This document shows, in pieces, positions 8,252 to 17,420 of a stretch of 64,000 nt of DNA. The stretch is from an uncultured eubacterium 1-6 (GTDB lineage Bacteria > Bacillota > Clostridia > Lachnospirales > Lachnospiraceae), in NCBI GenBank assembly GCA_903789595.1, contig CAIFEZ010000004.1, positions 7,132 through 71,131 of the forward strand, written 5' to 3'. The notes beneath the pieces were generated by a model. The model ran no database searches and had not been told where the DNA came from. It saw only the letters and a list, made by a program, of their open reading frames with translations. The position numbers were made by a program, and so were the translations under genes. Numbering within the stretch: position 1 is the first letter of the stretch; every line of letters begins with the position of its first letter.

Positions 8252-9133
8252 ATGAAAATTACAGAGTTGTTTAAACAGGGCGAATTTGTTGTATCTGCCG
8301 AGGTCGGTCCGCCGAAGGGATTTCATATCGAAGAGATGGTAGAGAGCGCAAAGAAGTATCTCAGCAAAGTGGACGCGATCAATGTCACCGACTGTCAGTC
8401 CTCCGTCATGCGCATCGGCTCACTTGCCGTATGCAAGACACTGAAGGATGCGGGACTGAATCCGATCTTCCAGCTCGCCTGCCGCGACAGAAACCGGATT
8501 GCTCTGGAATCTGATCTTCTCAGCGCCGCACTTTTCGGCATCGATAATGTGCTCGCCCTCACCGGCGACCATACGAAGCTGGGCGATCATCCGGACGCAA
8601 AGCCGGTGTTTGATCTGGATTCCGTTTCTCTTCTGCACACCATGTGTCTGCTGGAGCAGGGAAAGGATCTCGGAGGCAACGATCTTGTCGGTGAGCCGCC
8701 GAAATTCGCTAAGGGCGCTGTTGTGTCTCCGTGCAGCGATTCCGTGGACGCACAGCTCATGAAGATGGAGCGCAAGGTCGCAGCCGGAGCGGAGTATTTC
8801 CAGACACAGGCTGTTTTCGAGCCGGAGAAGTTCATCAAATTCATGGAGCAGGCGAAACAGTTCGGCAAGCCGGTCATGCTCGGCATCATCATCCCGAAAT
8901 CTGTCGGCATGTGCAAGTTCATGAATAATAATGTCGCTGGAATTTCGGTTCCGGATTCCATGCTTGACGAGCTCAGAGCGGATAAGGAGAAGACAAAGGC
9001 CGGAGTCACAGGAGTAGAAATCGCCGCCCGCATTATCCGGGAGTGCAGACCTTACTGCCAGGGTGTTCATATTATGTCTCTCGGGTGGGAGGACAAGATT
9101 CCGGAGCTGCTGGAAAAGGCCGAGATCCGATAA
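8252..9133 (+). CDS. metF: 5,10-methylenetetrahydrofolate reductase MetF
   Basis: 293 aa, TIM-barrel FAD enzyme reducing methylene-THF to methyl-THF. Visible motifs: FVVSAEVGPPKGF with the catalytic Glu, NVTDCQSSVMRIGSLA, LALTGDHTKLGDHP, and AEYFQTQAVFEPEKF. Start at 8252 chosen for AGGAGA seven bases upstream rather than the ATG at 8207. Last gene of the operon; makes methyl-THF for the Wood-Ljungdahl methyl branch or methionine synthesis. The electron-input partners suggest the first. Confidence 0.93.
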   Translation: MKITELFKQGEFVVSAEVGPPKGFHIEEMVESAKKYLSKVDAINVTDCQSSVMRIGSLAVCKTLKDAGLNPIFQLACRDRNRIALESDLLSAALFGIDNVLALTGDHTKLGDHPDAKPVFDLDSVSLLHTMCLLEQGKDLGGNDLVGEPPKFAKGAVVSPCSDSVDAQLMKMERKVAAGAEYFQTQAVFEPEKFIKFMEQAKQFGKPVMLGIIIPKSVGMCKFMNNNVAGISVPDSMLDELRADKEKTKAGVTGVEIAARIIRECRPYCQGVHIMSLGWEDKIPELLEKAEIR

Positions 9134-9255
9134 AGAAATGTGAATAACGAGGTCTCAATAAAAGGATTTGAATAAAGAAATCTGATAAGAAGAAATTCGT
9201 TTTCGCTTTTTTCCGGAGAAGAACGGGAGAAAGACGTAAAGATTGCATTTTTAAG

Positions 9256-9306
9256 GCGGTCCGCATCATACCCCGCGGTAAGGGGTATGATGCGGACCGT
9301 CTTTTT
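9256..9306. terminator. Bidirectional terminator between convergent genes
   Basis: Near-perfect stem GGTCCGCATCATACCCC / GGGGTATGATGCGGACC with a T-tract on the plus side and an A-tract on the other. Serves metF (+) and the aminotransferase (-). Confidence 0.9.
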
Positions 9307-9330
9307 ACGCGGACAGTGAGCCGCAGCCAT
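9307..9330 (+). repeat. Dispersed repeat family A, copy 3 (5' end only)
   Basis: ACGCGGACAGTGAGCCGCAGCC directly after the terminator T-run; the remainder of the element is missing. Confidence 0.65.
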
Positions 9331-9347
9331 TCTGACGGCCGGAATGC

Positions 9348-10478
9348 TTATTTCGTGAGTGCCAGAAATTTCTCCTTCATATCGCAGTGCAGAAGGATGC
9401 CGTGCTTTTCCAGCACCTTCTGCATCGCGAAGAGCGTATCGGCGACGTCCTTCCGATTGCAGCTCTCGCCCATATGTCCGATCCGGACCACTTTTCCAGC
9501 AAGAACGTCAAAGCATCCGGAGATCAGAATATTGTAGTCCTCCGCCATCTCCTTCAGCAGCTCCCGGTCGGTGATTCCGTCCGGCACGTTGATCACGGTC
9601 ACCGTGTTGGACATGCCGCTCCTCAGATAGAGCGAGAGGCCGGCCGCCTTTACGGATTCCCGCACGGCGCGGGCGATTTCCGCGTGTCTGTTGAAAACGT
9701 TCGGGTCCGCCAGGAAATTGTCAAGTGCCTGACGCAGTCCGTTGATATCGCTGACCGGCATGGTGTAGGGGAACCACTGATCCTCGTAATAATTCTTCAT
9801 GGCCAGGATGTTCGCGTAAAAGCTCCGGATCGGAGTCTTCCGTTCTTCCATCGCGCGAAAGGCACGGTCGCTTACCCAGAGCATTGTCAGACCGGGCGGA
9901 CAGGAAAGCGCTTTCTGCGAACCGCCGCAGAGAATGTCAATTCGGCTTTTGCCCAGATCAAGAGGCTCTCCGAACATGCCGGCCACAGAGTCCGCGATGG
10001 TCATAATGCCGTAGGAGTCCAGGAGTCTGCTGATGGCTTCCACATCGTTCAGCACGCCGCTGGGTGTATCGCAGTGGACAACCGTCGCGTACTTGAAATT
10101 ATGATCCTTTTTCAGATATGCGTCCAGCGCTTCCAGAGGAACCGGTTCGTGATAATCGGTGGTAAACAGTACCGGAACGCCCTCATATATTTTCACAAAA
10201 TCCGCAAATCCTTTTCCGAAGATGCCATTGTCGATGACGAGAACCCGGTCTCCGGGCTCAGTGAGAGAAGCACAGGCTGCCTCCAGACCGAGAATGCCCT
10301 CGCCCCCGAGAATCAGGGCTGTCTGATCAGTGTGCAGCGCCTTTGAGAGCAGCCCGCAGGTTTCATGATAAAAATCGTAAAAGGCCGGATCAATATCCGG
10401 ATTGGTGCAGGGCAGCGCCCTCGCATTGCGGACGTTTTCGCGGACCTGAGAAGGTCCCGCCGTCATAATCTTGTACAT
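9348..10478 (-). CDS. Class V aminotransferase (alanine/serine-glyoxylate type)
   Basis: 376 aa, full length for the family. PLP lysine in GGSQKALSCPPGLTML (about residue 190), cofactor Asp region TIADSVAGMFGEP, and N-terminal TAGPSQVRENV typical of the AGXT/PucG group. Catalyses amino transfer to glyoxylate or pyruvate; the donor cannot be read from sequence. Convergent with metF and downstream of the ECF S component on the same strand. GAGGTGATGACATT precedes the start. Confidence 0.85.
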   Translation of the reverse strand: MYKIMTAGPSQVRENVRNARALPCTNPDIDPAFYDFYHETCGLLSKALHTDQTALILGGEGILGLEAACASLTEPGDRVLVIDNGIFGKGFADFVKIYEGVPVLFTTDYHEPVPLEALDAYLKKDHNFKYATVVHCDTPSGVLNDVEAISRLLDSYGIMTIADSVAGMFGEPLDLGKSRIDILCGGSQKALSCPPGLTMLWVSDRAFRAMEERKTPIRSFYANILAMKNYYEDQWFPYTMPVSDINGLRQALDNFLADPNVFNRHAEIARAVRESVKAAGLSLYLRSGMSNTVTVINVPDGITDRELLKEMAEDYNILISGCFDVLAGKVVRIGHMGESCNRKDVADTLFAMQKVLEKHGILLHCDMKEKFLALTK

Positions 10479-10588
10479 AATGTCATCACCTCTGCTGGTT
10501 ATTGTTCTGCGATTTCAAAGACAACAGGTATGAAGATGAACGCGGAATCCGGGCGTGCGCAGACAATGCGACGCACCCGCGCACTCGT

Positions 10589-11164
10589 TCAGGCCGCCGC
10601 GGGATAGGCGCGGCGTGTAACTCTCCGCAGGATCGGGAGCACAGCCAAAACGATAACGGCCGCCGCCGCGACCTGAAGAATATTGCCCGGGACCGACCCG
10701 AGGGGTGTGACCCAGTTTCCATAGAGGATCACCTCGGCAAAGTAGTAGCCGACAATCTTGATCACCAGGGCCAGCACCATGGAAATGGCGTCATTCACAT
10801 GCACATTCCGGAACGGACGCTTCTCCGCGAAGAGCCCGACTTCAAAGCCCATAAACCCGACGATGATCAGCGTAAAGGGTGCCCACGCTGTCCAGCCGCT
10901 CAGAAGATCGAAAAGGCCCATCCCGATTCCGCCCGCGAGGGATCCGGTTTTTCTGCCGAACAGGATCGCGGCGATAAACAGGGGAACATTCCCGAGATGA
11001 ATCAGCCCGCCGCTTCCGACAAACGGCAGCCGGACGTTGATCAGCCACGTCGCCACATAGGTGAGAGCGATCATCAGCGCCGTGGTCACCATCTCCTGCG
11101 TGCGGTTTCGGAACGGGATCACGTTTGATACTTCTGTCTTCTCAGTCTCATGATTCTGTGCCAT
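10589..11164 (-). CDS. ECF transporter S component
   Basis: 191 aa, about six hydrophobic segments (TTALMIALTYVATWLI, GNVPLFIAAILFG, APFTLIIVGFMGF and others) and the AXXXA-like helix used to bind EcfT. Start at 11164 is preferred over 11188 because GGGAGG sits 8 bases upstream. Vitamin or precursor uptake subunit that depends on EcfA/T encoded elsewhere. Substrate unknown; the adjacent PLP enzyme makes a B6-type substrate possible, but this is a guess. Confidence 0.75.
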   Translation of the reverse strand: MAQNHETEKTEVSNVIPFRNRTQEMVTTALMIALTYVATWLINVRLPFVGSGGLIHLGNVPLFIAAILFGRKTGSLAGGIGMGLFDLLSGWTAWAPFTLIIVGFMGFEVGLFAEKRPFRNVHVNDAISMVLALVIKIVGYYFAEVILYGNWVTPLGSVPGNILQVAAAAVIVLAVLPILRRVTRRAYPAAA

Positions 11165-11266
11165 AATTGTTTCCTCCCGCCATTTCATTTTGAAAATCCG
11201 GGTACTATTCTATACGTTTTTGGATATATGAGTATTTCCAATTCGGGAGAAAAAAACAGAACCAGA

Positions 11267-12142
11267 TCAGATGCTTTTCTGAAATAGATCCGGGCGGCCG
11301 TTCCGGTCGTTGTCTCTGAGCAGCATGCCCAGAAGAAAGCCGGTGAGCATTCCCCCGAGATGCGCCCAGGAATTGACTCCGGCGCCGATGCTCTGGAAGA
11401 AGGTGAGAACGGAGAAGATAATCATCAGCCACGGATTCGCGCGCCGGTTCGTCTTCTTCCGGTCAACGACAGCGGCTCCCGCGTAGGCGCCGATCAGACC
11501 GAAAACTGCTCCGGACGCTCCGGCGGATACACTGTAGTCCGCGGCAGCAATATCGGCGGCGAGGCTGAGGAGGTTTCCGCCGATTCCGCTCGCCAGATAC
11601 AGAATCAGATAGCGGACTCTGCCGTATTGCCGTTCCAGTGACCAGCCGCAATAGGACAGCGTGATCATATTGGAAAAAATATGACTGAAACCGAAGTGAA
11701 TGAACATGCTCGTGAACAGGCGCCACCACTGATGTCCGTGGATCATTGCCGGCACGTACTGAACGCCCAGAGCAGCAACAGCGTTGTCCCCATTGCTGCC
11801 TCCGGTTATTTCTTCCATCACAAATACAAGGATATTTGCGAGAATCAGCACAATTGTGACCACAGGCACAGCGTCTTCACCGCCGGTCCGGCTTCTTTTC
11901 CTGGCTGCCCGGAAAGGAGAGCCGGAGTCCGGCTCAAATGGTGTCCCTCCCTGGGAATACCAGGAATTACTTTCGTTGATCCAGCTGTCGATCCGCTCCT
12001 GTCCCCATCTTTCTGCCTCGTCCCGGGTTCGGAACAGCCCTGTCTGAAGCACGTTTTTCTGCGGACTCAGGACCTCACAGCGAACCCCGGCCACCTCATA
12101 ATAGAATCTGAGTGTATAATTTCTATATTTCTGTGTTTTCAT
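11267..12142 (-). CDS. Rhomboid family intramembrane serine protease
   Basis: 291 aa. Soluble N-terminal ~90 residues, then six transmembrane helices. Catalytic Ser210 in SAGASGAVFGLIGA and His261 in NSWAHLGGM; the HFGFSHIFSNM segment gives the conserved oxyanion His/Asn. Cleaves membrane-protein helices; targets unknown. First gene of the minus-strand group before the ECF S component. Confidence 0.92.
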   Translation of the reverse strand: MKTQKYRNYTLRFYYEVAGVRCEVLSPQKNVLQTGLFRTRDEAERWGQERIDSWINESNSWYSQGGTPFEPDSGSPFRAARKRSRTGGEDAVPVVTIVLILANILVFVMEEITGGSNGDNAVAALGVQYVPAMIHGHQWWRLFTSMFIHFGFSHIFSNMITLSYCGWSLERQYGRVRYLILYLASGIGGNLLSLAADIAAADYSVSAGASGAVFGLIGAYAGAAVVDRKKTNRRANPWLMIIFSVLTFFQSIGAGVNSWAHLGGMLTGFLLGMLLRDNDRNGRPDLFQKSI

Positions 12143-12289
12143 CGGGCAGATTCCCTCCTCAATTCACGTACTGCGCAAATTGTACCACAAAGCGAATGCG
12201 GATTGGATTGTTCCGGCCGCAATTTCTTTTTGTGCTTATCTGTTACGTTGCTGCTTACGCACAGCTGACAAGGCAGGGATAAGCGCACC

Positions 12290-12492
12290 TATGCCTGAGC
12301 ATTATTGGCTGTTAGAAGTTTTATCCGTAAATCTTTCGTTGAATGAATAGCGAGGACTTTGCGATGAGCACCTGGCGGGCGCTTGCGGCCGCTTACGTGC
12401 GACGCATACATCCCTTGGCGAATGAAATGAGCCTGGTAGATCTGCAGTCTGACGAAGGCGCTTGCGCCTGAGGAGTTCCGCAGCTTCAATAA
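12290..12492 (+). other. Unclassified hairpin-rich intergenic segment
   Basis: A 550-base gene-free gap. This part contains GCACCTGGCGGGCGC...GCGGCCGCTTACGTGC, GGCGCTTGCGCC and the GCGAATGAAATGAGCC word, resembling the GCGA-rich words of repeat family A. It could be a structured RNA or another dispersed repeat. I do not recognise a family. Confidence 0.35.
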
Positions 12493-12580
12493 AAAAGGAT
12501 AAAGCTTTGTTACAGCGAGTTTGCGAATGGCAACAGGGATGTGAAATCTCTGCTTTTCAGATATACCACAAACAGTATCG
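12493..12580 (+). repeat. Dispersed repeat family B, copy 2
   Basis: GGATAAAGCTTTGTTACAGC, GAGTTTGCGAATGGCAACAGG, GATGTGAAATCTCTGCTTTTCAGATAT: the same order of words as copy 1 read on the opposite strand. Confidence 0.6.
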
Positions 12581-12693
12581 TTTCTTCCGTGTGATTTCCG
12601 CTGTTTCGTGTTATAATCAGAGAAAAGCTTATTTTCCGGGGACGCATTCTGAACAGGAGACCGTATCCGGTACGACAGATATGAGGACAAACT

Positions 12694-13941
12694 ATGAGTG
12701 TAGCCAGAACAGGCATGAATCAGACAAGCATCCAGGATCTGAACAGAGAACTTCTCCTGAATCTTCTCCGCAGCGAAGGCGAGTGTGCACGGATTACCCT
12801 TGCAAAGCTGTCCGGTCTGAAGCAGGCCACCGTAACGAACATTATCAACGACTTTATCCGATGGGGAATTGTGAGAGAAGTCGGCTTTCTGACGGGAGAG
12901 AAGGGGCGGCGCTCCATCGGGATTTCTCTGAACAAGGAGGAATACGGTGTCATCGGAATTCGGATTACGCGAAGAAACTATTCGTTCGGATTGTTCAATA
13001 TTGCAGGAGAGGAAATTTTTTCCCGGATCTCCGAGGATGATACCGGTATATCCGCGAAAGAGGTCTTCGCGCATCTTCTGGATTCGGTGGATCAGTGCAT
13101 TCGGGATGCGGGAAAACGGAAGATTCTGGCAATCGGTGTCGCAATCCCCGGACCGTACAACCGGACGGCCCGGAGAATAGAGCTGATGACGGGTGCGTCC
13201 GGATGGAACGAGGTACCGATCGAGCAGGAACTGAAGAACCGGTATCACCTTCCGATTTATATTGAACAGAACGCGAACGCGGCAGCCGTTGCACAGTACT
13301 GGTATAACCGGGACAAGCTGGACAATGATCTGCTTGTCTATATTGCAGTGGGGCAGGGAATCGGCGCCGGAATCATCAGTGACGGAGAACTGGTCCGCGG
13401 AAGCATCGGCACAGCCGGCGAAATCGGGCATACCTCCATCGATATGGCAGGCCCCAGATGTATCTGCGGCAACAGAGGGTGTCTCGAGAACTACTGCTCC
13501 TCTATCGCATTTACAAAATTTCTCAATGAACGGATCCGAAGGCACAGCTCCTCCAAAGGCCAGATGACCGGCTCGACGGAAGAGGACCGTGACCTGACAT
13601 TCCGGGAAGCCGCGGAGCTTGTCCGAAAGGGGGATGAGGACGCCGTGGCAGTCTATCTGGAGTGCTGTGACCGTCTGGCGGTCGGCGTTGTCAATATCAT
13701 GAACAGCTTCAACCCGAAGTATCTGATGCTTGGGGATGAGATGTCCCACGTGGCGCCGGAACTGATGCTTCAGAGGGTAAAGCAGCGGGTAAGAGAGCGC
13801 ACAATCCCGGCTATTTTTCAAAGCACGAACATCAGTCTGTCCGTCGTCGAGCATGACTCGATGGTGAACGGCGCGGCTATCGTGGCGATCACGGATATAT
13901 TCCGTCATCCCGCCGATTTTTTCGCTGCAATTCACCATTGA
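12694..13941 (+). CDS. ROK family transcriptional repressor
   Basis: 415 aa. N-terminal winged helix (about 15-75: LNRELLLNLLRSEG...LAKLSGLKQATVTNIINDFI), then a ROK sugar-kinase-like domain with the zinc motif CICGNRGCLENYC and the EIGH segment (GEIGHTSID). NagC/XylR type. An extended -10 (TGTTATAAT, about 12611-12619) precedes it. The pentose-phosphate genes that follow have a palindromic operator-like site in their promoter, so this protein probably controls them in response to a sugar or sugar phosphate. Confidence 0.9.
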   Translation: MSVARTGMNQTSIQDLNRELLLNLLRSEGECARITLAKLSGLKQATVTNIINDFIRWGIVREVGFLTGEKGRRSIGISLNKEEYGVIGIRITRRNYSFGLFNIAGEEIFSRISEDDTGISAKEVFAHLLDSVDQCIRDAGKRKILAIGVAIPGPYNRTARRIELMTGASGWNEVPIEQELKNRYHLPIYIEQNANAAAVAQYWYNRDKLDNDLLVYIAVGQGIGAGIISDGELVRGSIGTAGEIGHTSIDMAGPRCICGNRGCLENYCSSIAFTKFLNERIRRHSSSKGQMTGSTEEDRDLTFREAAELVRKGDEDAVAVYLECCDRLAVGVVNIMNSFNPKYLMLGDEMSHVAPELMLQRVKQRVRERTIPAIFQSTNISLSVVEHDSMVNGAAIVAITDIFRHPADFFAAIHH

Positions 13942-13949
13942 CTGAAAAG

Positions 13950-13992
13950 AAGAGTTGTGAAATCTCTGCCTTTCAGATTTTTCGTGAATACT
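13950..13992 (+). repeat. Dispersed repeat family B, copy 3 (partial)
   Basis: TTGTGAAATCTCTGCCTTTCAGATTTTTCGTGAATAC matches the core of family B; other parts are absent. Confidence 0.55.
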
Positions 13993-14028
13993 TTTTTAAG
14001 AGATGCACAGGAAGATTCGAAACAGCCA

Positions 14029-14057
14029 TTGACTTTATACATTAATTGGATTAATCT
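14029..14057 (+). promoter_or_regulatory. Promoter of the transaldolase/transketolase genes with ROK-type operator
   Basis: TTGACT (14029-14034), 17 bases, TAATCT (14052-14057). The spacer and -10 are covered by ATTAATTGGATTAAT (14041-14055), an inverted repeat of the AT-rich kind used by ROK repressors. The adjacent ROK gene is the natural candidate to bind it. Confidence 0.65.
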
Positions 14058-14177
14058 ATAAGACGGGCGAAGAAATAATGGTGCAGGGTTTTGCATGAAA
14101 GGTTTTGCGGTTTCGCCATATTCTAAGTGGTTTCAATGATAAGATTCTATATCATTCATTTAAGGAGGGTCAAAGTA

Positions 14178-14834
14178 ATGAAATTCTTTATCGACACAGC
14201 AAATGTAGAGGAAATCCGTGAGGCTAATGATATGGGCGTCATCTGCGGCGTTACCACGAACCCGTCGCTGATCGCGAAGGAGGGTCGCGACTACAAGACT
14301 GTCCTGAAGGAGATCACCGAGATTGTAGACGGCGCCATCTCCGGAGAAGTCAAGGCTACCACGACCGATGCGGAGGGCATGATCCGTGAGGGACGCGAGA
14401 TCGCCGCGATTCATCCGAATATGGTTGTAAAGATCCCGATGACGGCAGAAGGCCTCAAGGCGATCAAGGTTCTTCATTCCGAAGGAATCAAGACGAACTG
14501 CACGCTGATTTTCACGGCGAATCAGGCACTTCTTGCCGCAAGAGCCGGCGCTACCTATGTCTCTCCCTTCCTCGGACGTCTGGACGATATCAGCACAAGG
14601 GGCGTGGATCTGATTCAGGAAATTTCCGACATTTTTGCCGTCGCTGATGATATCGATACACAGATCATATGTGCGTCCGTCCGCAATCCGATGCACATCA
14701 CAGACTGTGCCCTTGCCGGTGCGGATATCGCGACTGTTCCGTTTGAGGTGATCAAGCAGATGATCCATCATCCGCTTACCGATGAGGGAATCGTAAAATT
14801 CCAGAATGACTACAAGGCTGTTTTCGGAGAATAA
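14178..14834 (+). CDS. tal: Transaldolase (small, fructose-6-phosphate aldolase-like type)
   Basis: 218 aa, typical for the TalC/MipB subfamily. Schiff-base Lys in [12 protein letters not shown]-terminal [13 protein letters not shown], and [11 protein letters not shown]. Start at 14178 follows AAGGAGG. Moves dihydroxyacetone units in the non-oxidative pentose phosphate pathway, or acts as fructose-6-phosphate aldolase. Next to split transketolase genes, which favours transaldolase. Confidence 0.9.
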   Translation: MKFFIDTANVEEIREANDMGVICGVTTNPSLIAKEGRDYKTVLKEITEIVDGAISGEVKATTTDAEGMIREGREIAAIHPNMVVKIPMTAEGLKAIKVLHSEGIKTNCTLIFTANQALLAARAGATYVSPFLGRLDDISTRGVDLIQEISDIFAVADDIDTQIICASVRNPMHITDCALAGADIATVPFEVIKQMIHHPLTDEGIVKFQNDYKAVFGE

Positions 14835-14915
14835 GTCCCGGATGGTATGCCTTAAACAGCAAGATACGATCAATAAAATGAGAATGGCCTTTCGTTACAG
14901 GAGAATTTGAAAGAA

Positions 14916-15758
14916 ATGGAAAATCTGGAATTACAGAAAATCGCAAATGAAGTCCGAAAGGACATCGTAACCGCCGTACATTCCGCGAAATCCGGCCATC
15001 CGGGCGGATCTCTCGGAGCGGCGGATATTTTCACCTATCTGTATTTTGAGGAGCTGAAGAACATTGACCCGCATGATCCGAAGAAGCCGGACCGCGACCG
15101 CTTTGTCCTCTCCAAGGGCCATTGTGCGCCGGGGCTGTACTCCGTTCTGGCGGAGAGAGGCTACTTCCCGAAGGAGGATCTCGTCACCCTCCGTCATGTG
15201 GGCTCCTACCTGCAGGGACATCCGAACATGAACGATACGCCCGGTGTGGACATGTCCACCGGTTCGCTGGGACAGGGCGTTTCCGTCGCCTGCGGAATGG
15301 CGCTCGCCGCGAAGCTTTCCGGAGAAGGCTATCACGTGTACACGCTGCTCGGCGACGGCGAGTGCGAGGAGGGCGAGGTCTGGGAGGCCGCGATGTTTGC
15401 GGGCGACAAGAAGCTGGACAACCTCACCGTGATCGTGGATTACAACAACCTTCAGATCGACGGAACCCTGGAGGAGGTCAACTCGCCGCTCCCGCTCGAT
15501 CAGAAGTTTGCGTCCTTCCGCTTCCATGTCATCTCCGTTGCGGACGGAAATGACTTCGATCAGCTCCGCGCCGCGTTCCGCGAGGCCGCCGGGATCAAAG
15601 GCATGCCGACGGCGATCATCTGCAGAACCGTCAAGGGAAAGGGCGTCTCCTACATGGAGAACAGCTGCGGCTGGCACGGCAAGGCGCCGAACGACGAGGA
15701 ATACGCGGAGGCAATGGAAGAACTGAAGAAAGCAGGTGAAGCATTATGTCAGAAGTAA
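14916..15758 (+). CDS. Transketolase, N-terminal (TPP-binding) subunit
   Basis: 280 aa. KSGHPGGSLGAADIFTYLYF, the TPP/Mg motif LGDGECEEGEVWEAAMFA...VDYNNLQIDG and CRTVKGKGVSYMENSCGWHGKAP. Carries only the first domain of full-length transketolase; the rest is the next gene, with which it overlaps by 13 bases. ATG at 14916 lies 12 bases after AGGAG; a TTG at 14907 is a possible alternative start. Confidence 0.92.
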   Translation: MENLELQKIANEVRKDIVTAVHSAKSGHPGGSLGAADIFTYLYFEELKNIDPHDPKKPDRDRFVLSKGHCAPGLYSVLAERGYFPKEDLVTLRHVGSYLQGHPNMNDTPGVDMSTGSLGQGVSVACGMALAAKLSGEGYHVYTLLGDGECEEGEVWEAAMFAGDKKLDNLTVIVDYNNLQIDGTLEEVNSPLPLDQKFASFRFHVISVADGNDFDQLRAAFREAAGIKGMPTAIICRTVKGKGVSYMENSCGWHGKAPNDEEYAEAMEELKKAGEALCQK

Positions 15759-16684
15759 AGAAAATCGCCACCCGGGAGAGCTACGGAAACGCTCTGGTGG
15801 AGCTCGGAAAGAAGCACGACGACCTGGTGGTTCTGGATGCGGATCTTGCGGGAGCAACCAAGACCGGAATCTTCCGGAAGGCTTTTCCGGAGCGGCACAT
15901 CGACTGCGGAATTGCCGAGGGGAATATGATGGCCGTCGCGGCGGGACTTGCGGCGGCGGGAATGGTTCCCTTTGCGAGCAGCTTCGCGATGTTTGCGGCG
16001 GGCCGCGCCTATGAGCAGGTGAGAAATTCCATCGGCTACCCGCACCTGAATGTGAAGATCGGCGCGACGCACGCGGGCATTTCCGTCGGAGAGGACGGAG
16101 CGTCCCACCAGTGTCTCGAGGACATCGCGCTGATGCGCGTGATTCCGGGCATGACCGTCATCGTTCCGTCGGACGATATCGAGGCGAGGGCAGCGGTCGA
16201 GGCAGCGTACGCGTACAAGGGACCGGTGTATCTGCGGTTCGGACGCCTGGCGGTTCCGGTCATCAATGACCGTCCGGATTACCGGTTTGAGATCGGCAAG
16301 GGCATCACGCTCCGGGAGGGGAAGGACCTGACTATCGTCGCGACTGGGCTTGAGGTGCAGCCGGCGCTGGAGGCCGCCCGGAAGCTGGAGGCGGACGGCG
16401 TGGACGCGGAAGTCATCAACATTCACACGATCAAGCCGCTGGATGAGGCGCTTATTCTTGCGTCTGCGAACAAGACCGGACGGGTCGTCACGGTAGAGGA
16501 GCACTCCGTGATCGGCGGACTCGGGGGAGCCGTCTGCGAGGCGCTTTCGGCAAAGGCACCGGTTCCGGTGCTCCGGATCGGCGTCAATGACGTATTCGGC
16601 GAGTCCGGGCCGGCGGCGGAGCTTCTCCACAAGTACCGTCTCGACGACGAAGGCGTATATGGTCAGATCCGCGAATGGCTTTGA
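15746..16684 (+). CDS. Transketolase, C-terminal subunit
   Basis: 312 aa. Central Pyr domain (DADLAGATKTGIFRKAFPERHIDCGIAEGNMMAVAAGLA, catalytic Glu in CGIAEGNM) plus C-terminal domain. Together with the upstream subunit it forms the split transketolase common in Clostridia. Translationally coupled through the overlap. Confidence 0.92.
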   Translation: MSEVKKIATRESYGNALVELGKKHDDLVVLDADLAGATKTGIFRKAFPERHIDCGIAEGNMMAVAAGLAAAGMVPFASSFAMFAAGRAYEQVRNSIGYPHLNVKIGATHAGISVGEDGASHQCLEDIALMRVIPGMTVIVPSDDIEARAAVEAAYAYKGPVYLRFGRLAVPVINDRPDYRFEIGKGITLREGKDLTIVATGLEVQPALEAARKLEADGVDAEVINIHTIKPLDEALILASANKTGRVVTVEEHSVIGGLGGAVCEALSAKAPVPVLRIGVNDVFGESGPAAELLHKYRLDDEGVYGQIREWL

Positions 16685-16771
16685 ACCCTGCAGCTCCTTT
16701 TGCAAAGAAAAATTTCGTGATCAGTCATCCTGCAAAGTGCAGGGAAAAATATAGGAATGAGCAGGTGTGCC

Positions 16772-17302
16772 ATGAACAAACCGATCAATAAGGTTCTGAT
16801 CTTATCAGACAATCATGGAGATATTCTTCCCATGAACCGGATCATCGAGGCGGAATGGCCGTTTGATGTGCTGATTCACTGCGGAGATGCGCAGTGCAGC
16901 CTGGATCTCGTTCTGAAGCACCGCGCGGAGTTCCGCCTCCTGGCGGTCAGCGGAAACTGCGATTTTCACTCCTCGTTTCCGGAGGAACGCATATCGAAAG
17001 TAGGGGATCACACGGTGATGATTGCCCACGGGCATCATCACTTCGTAAATTTCGACACGGATGTTCTGGTAAGCGCCGGAATCCGGAATCATGCCGACAT
17101 CATCTGCTTCGGCCATACCCATGTCCCTCTGATCCGCGAAGAAAAGGACATTCTGGTGATCAACCCCGGAAGCCTGACCCGCTCGAGACGATACGACAGA
17201 ATGGGAACCTATGCTGTTCTCCACACCGGAGGACAGAACGACAGAAGCGTTGTTTTCAAATCCGCGGACGGAGATATCCTTGATATCCAGATTCACACTT
17301 AA
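16772..17302 (+). CDS. YfcE/MJ0936-type metallophosphodiesterase
   Basis: 176 aa. Metal-binding motifs in order: ILSDNHGD, IHCGD, VSGNCDF, IAHGHHH, CFGHTH. Two-metal phosphoesterase fold acting on small phosphodiesters. Start at 16772 is favoured by AGGTG; an ATG at 16757 is possible. Confidence 0.88.
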   Translation: MNKPINKVLILSDNHGDILPMNRIIEAEWPFDVLIHCGDAQCSLDLVLKHRAEFRLLAVSGNCDFHSSFPEERISKVGDHTVMIAHGHHHFVNFDTDVLVSAGIRNHADIICFGHTHVPLIREEKDILVINPGSLTRSRRYDRMGTYAVLHTGGQNDRSVVFKSADGDILDIQIHT

Positions 17303-17315
17303 TTTATCAGGGAGG

Positions 17316-17390
17316 ATTTCACAGCCCTGTCAGTTGTGCGTGAACAGTAACCCCTTTCAGATATCCCGCGAACTGTCTTCCGATATTTAA
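17316..17390 (-). repeat. Dispersed repeat family B, copy 4
   Basis: GGATTTCACAGCCCTGTCAG, GCGTGAACAGTAACC and TTTCAGATATCCCGCGAACTG: family B words in rearranged order. Confidence 0.55.
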
Positions 17391-17391
17391 C

Positions 17392-17420
17392 TTGTCAGAG
17401 GCGATTGTGAATATTATAAT
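17392..17420 (+). promoter_or_regulatory. Promoter with long leader ahead of the surface protein
   Basis: TTGTCA, 17 bases, TATAAT. The start codon is about 220 bases downstream. The leader contains a TTCAGgcGG...CTGAA hairpin (about 17451-17490) and no long ORF. Confidence 0.65.
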
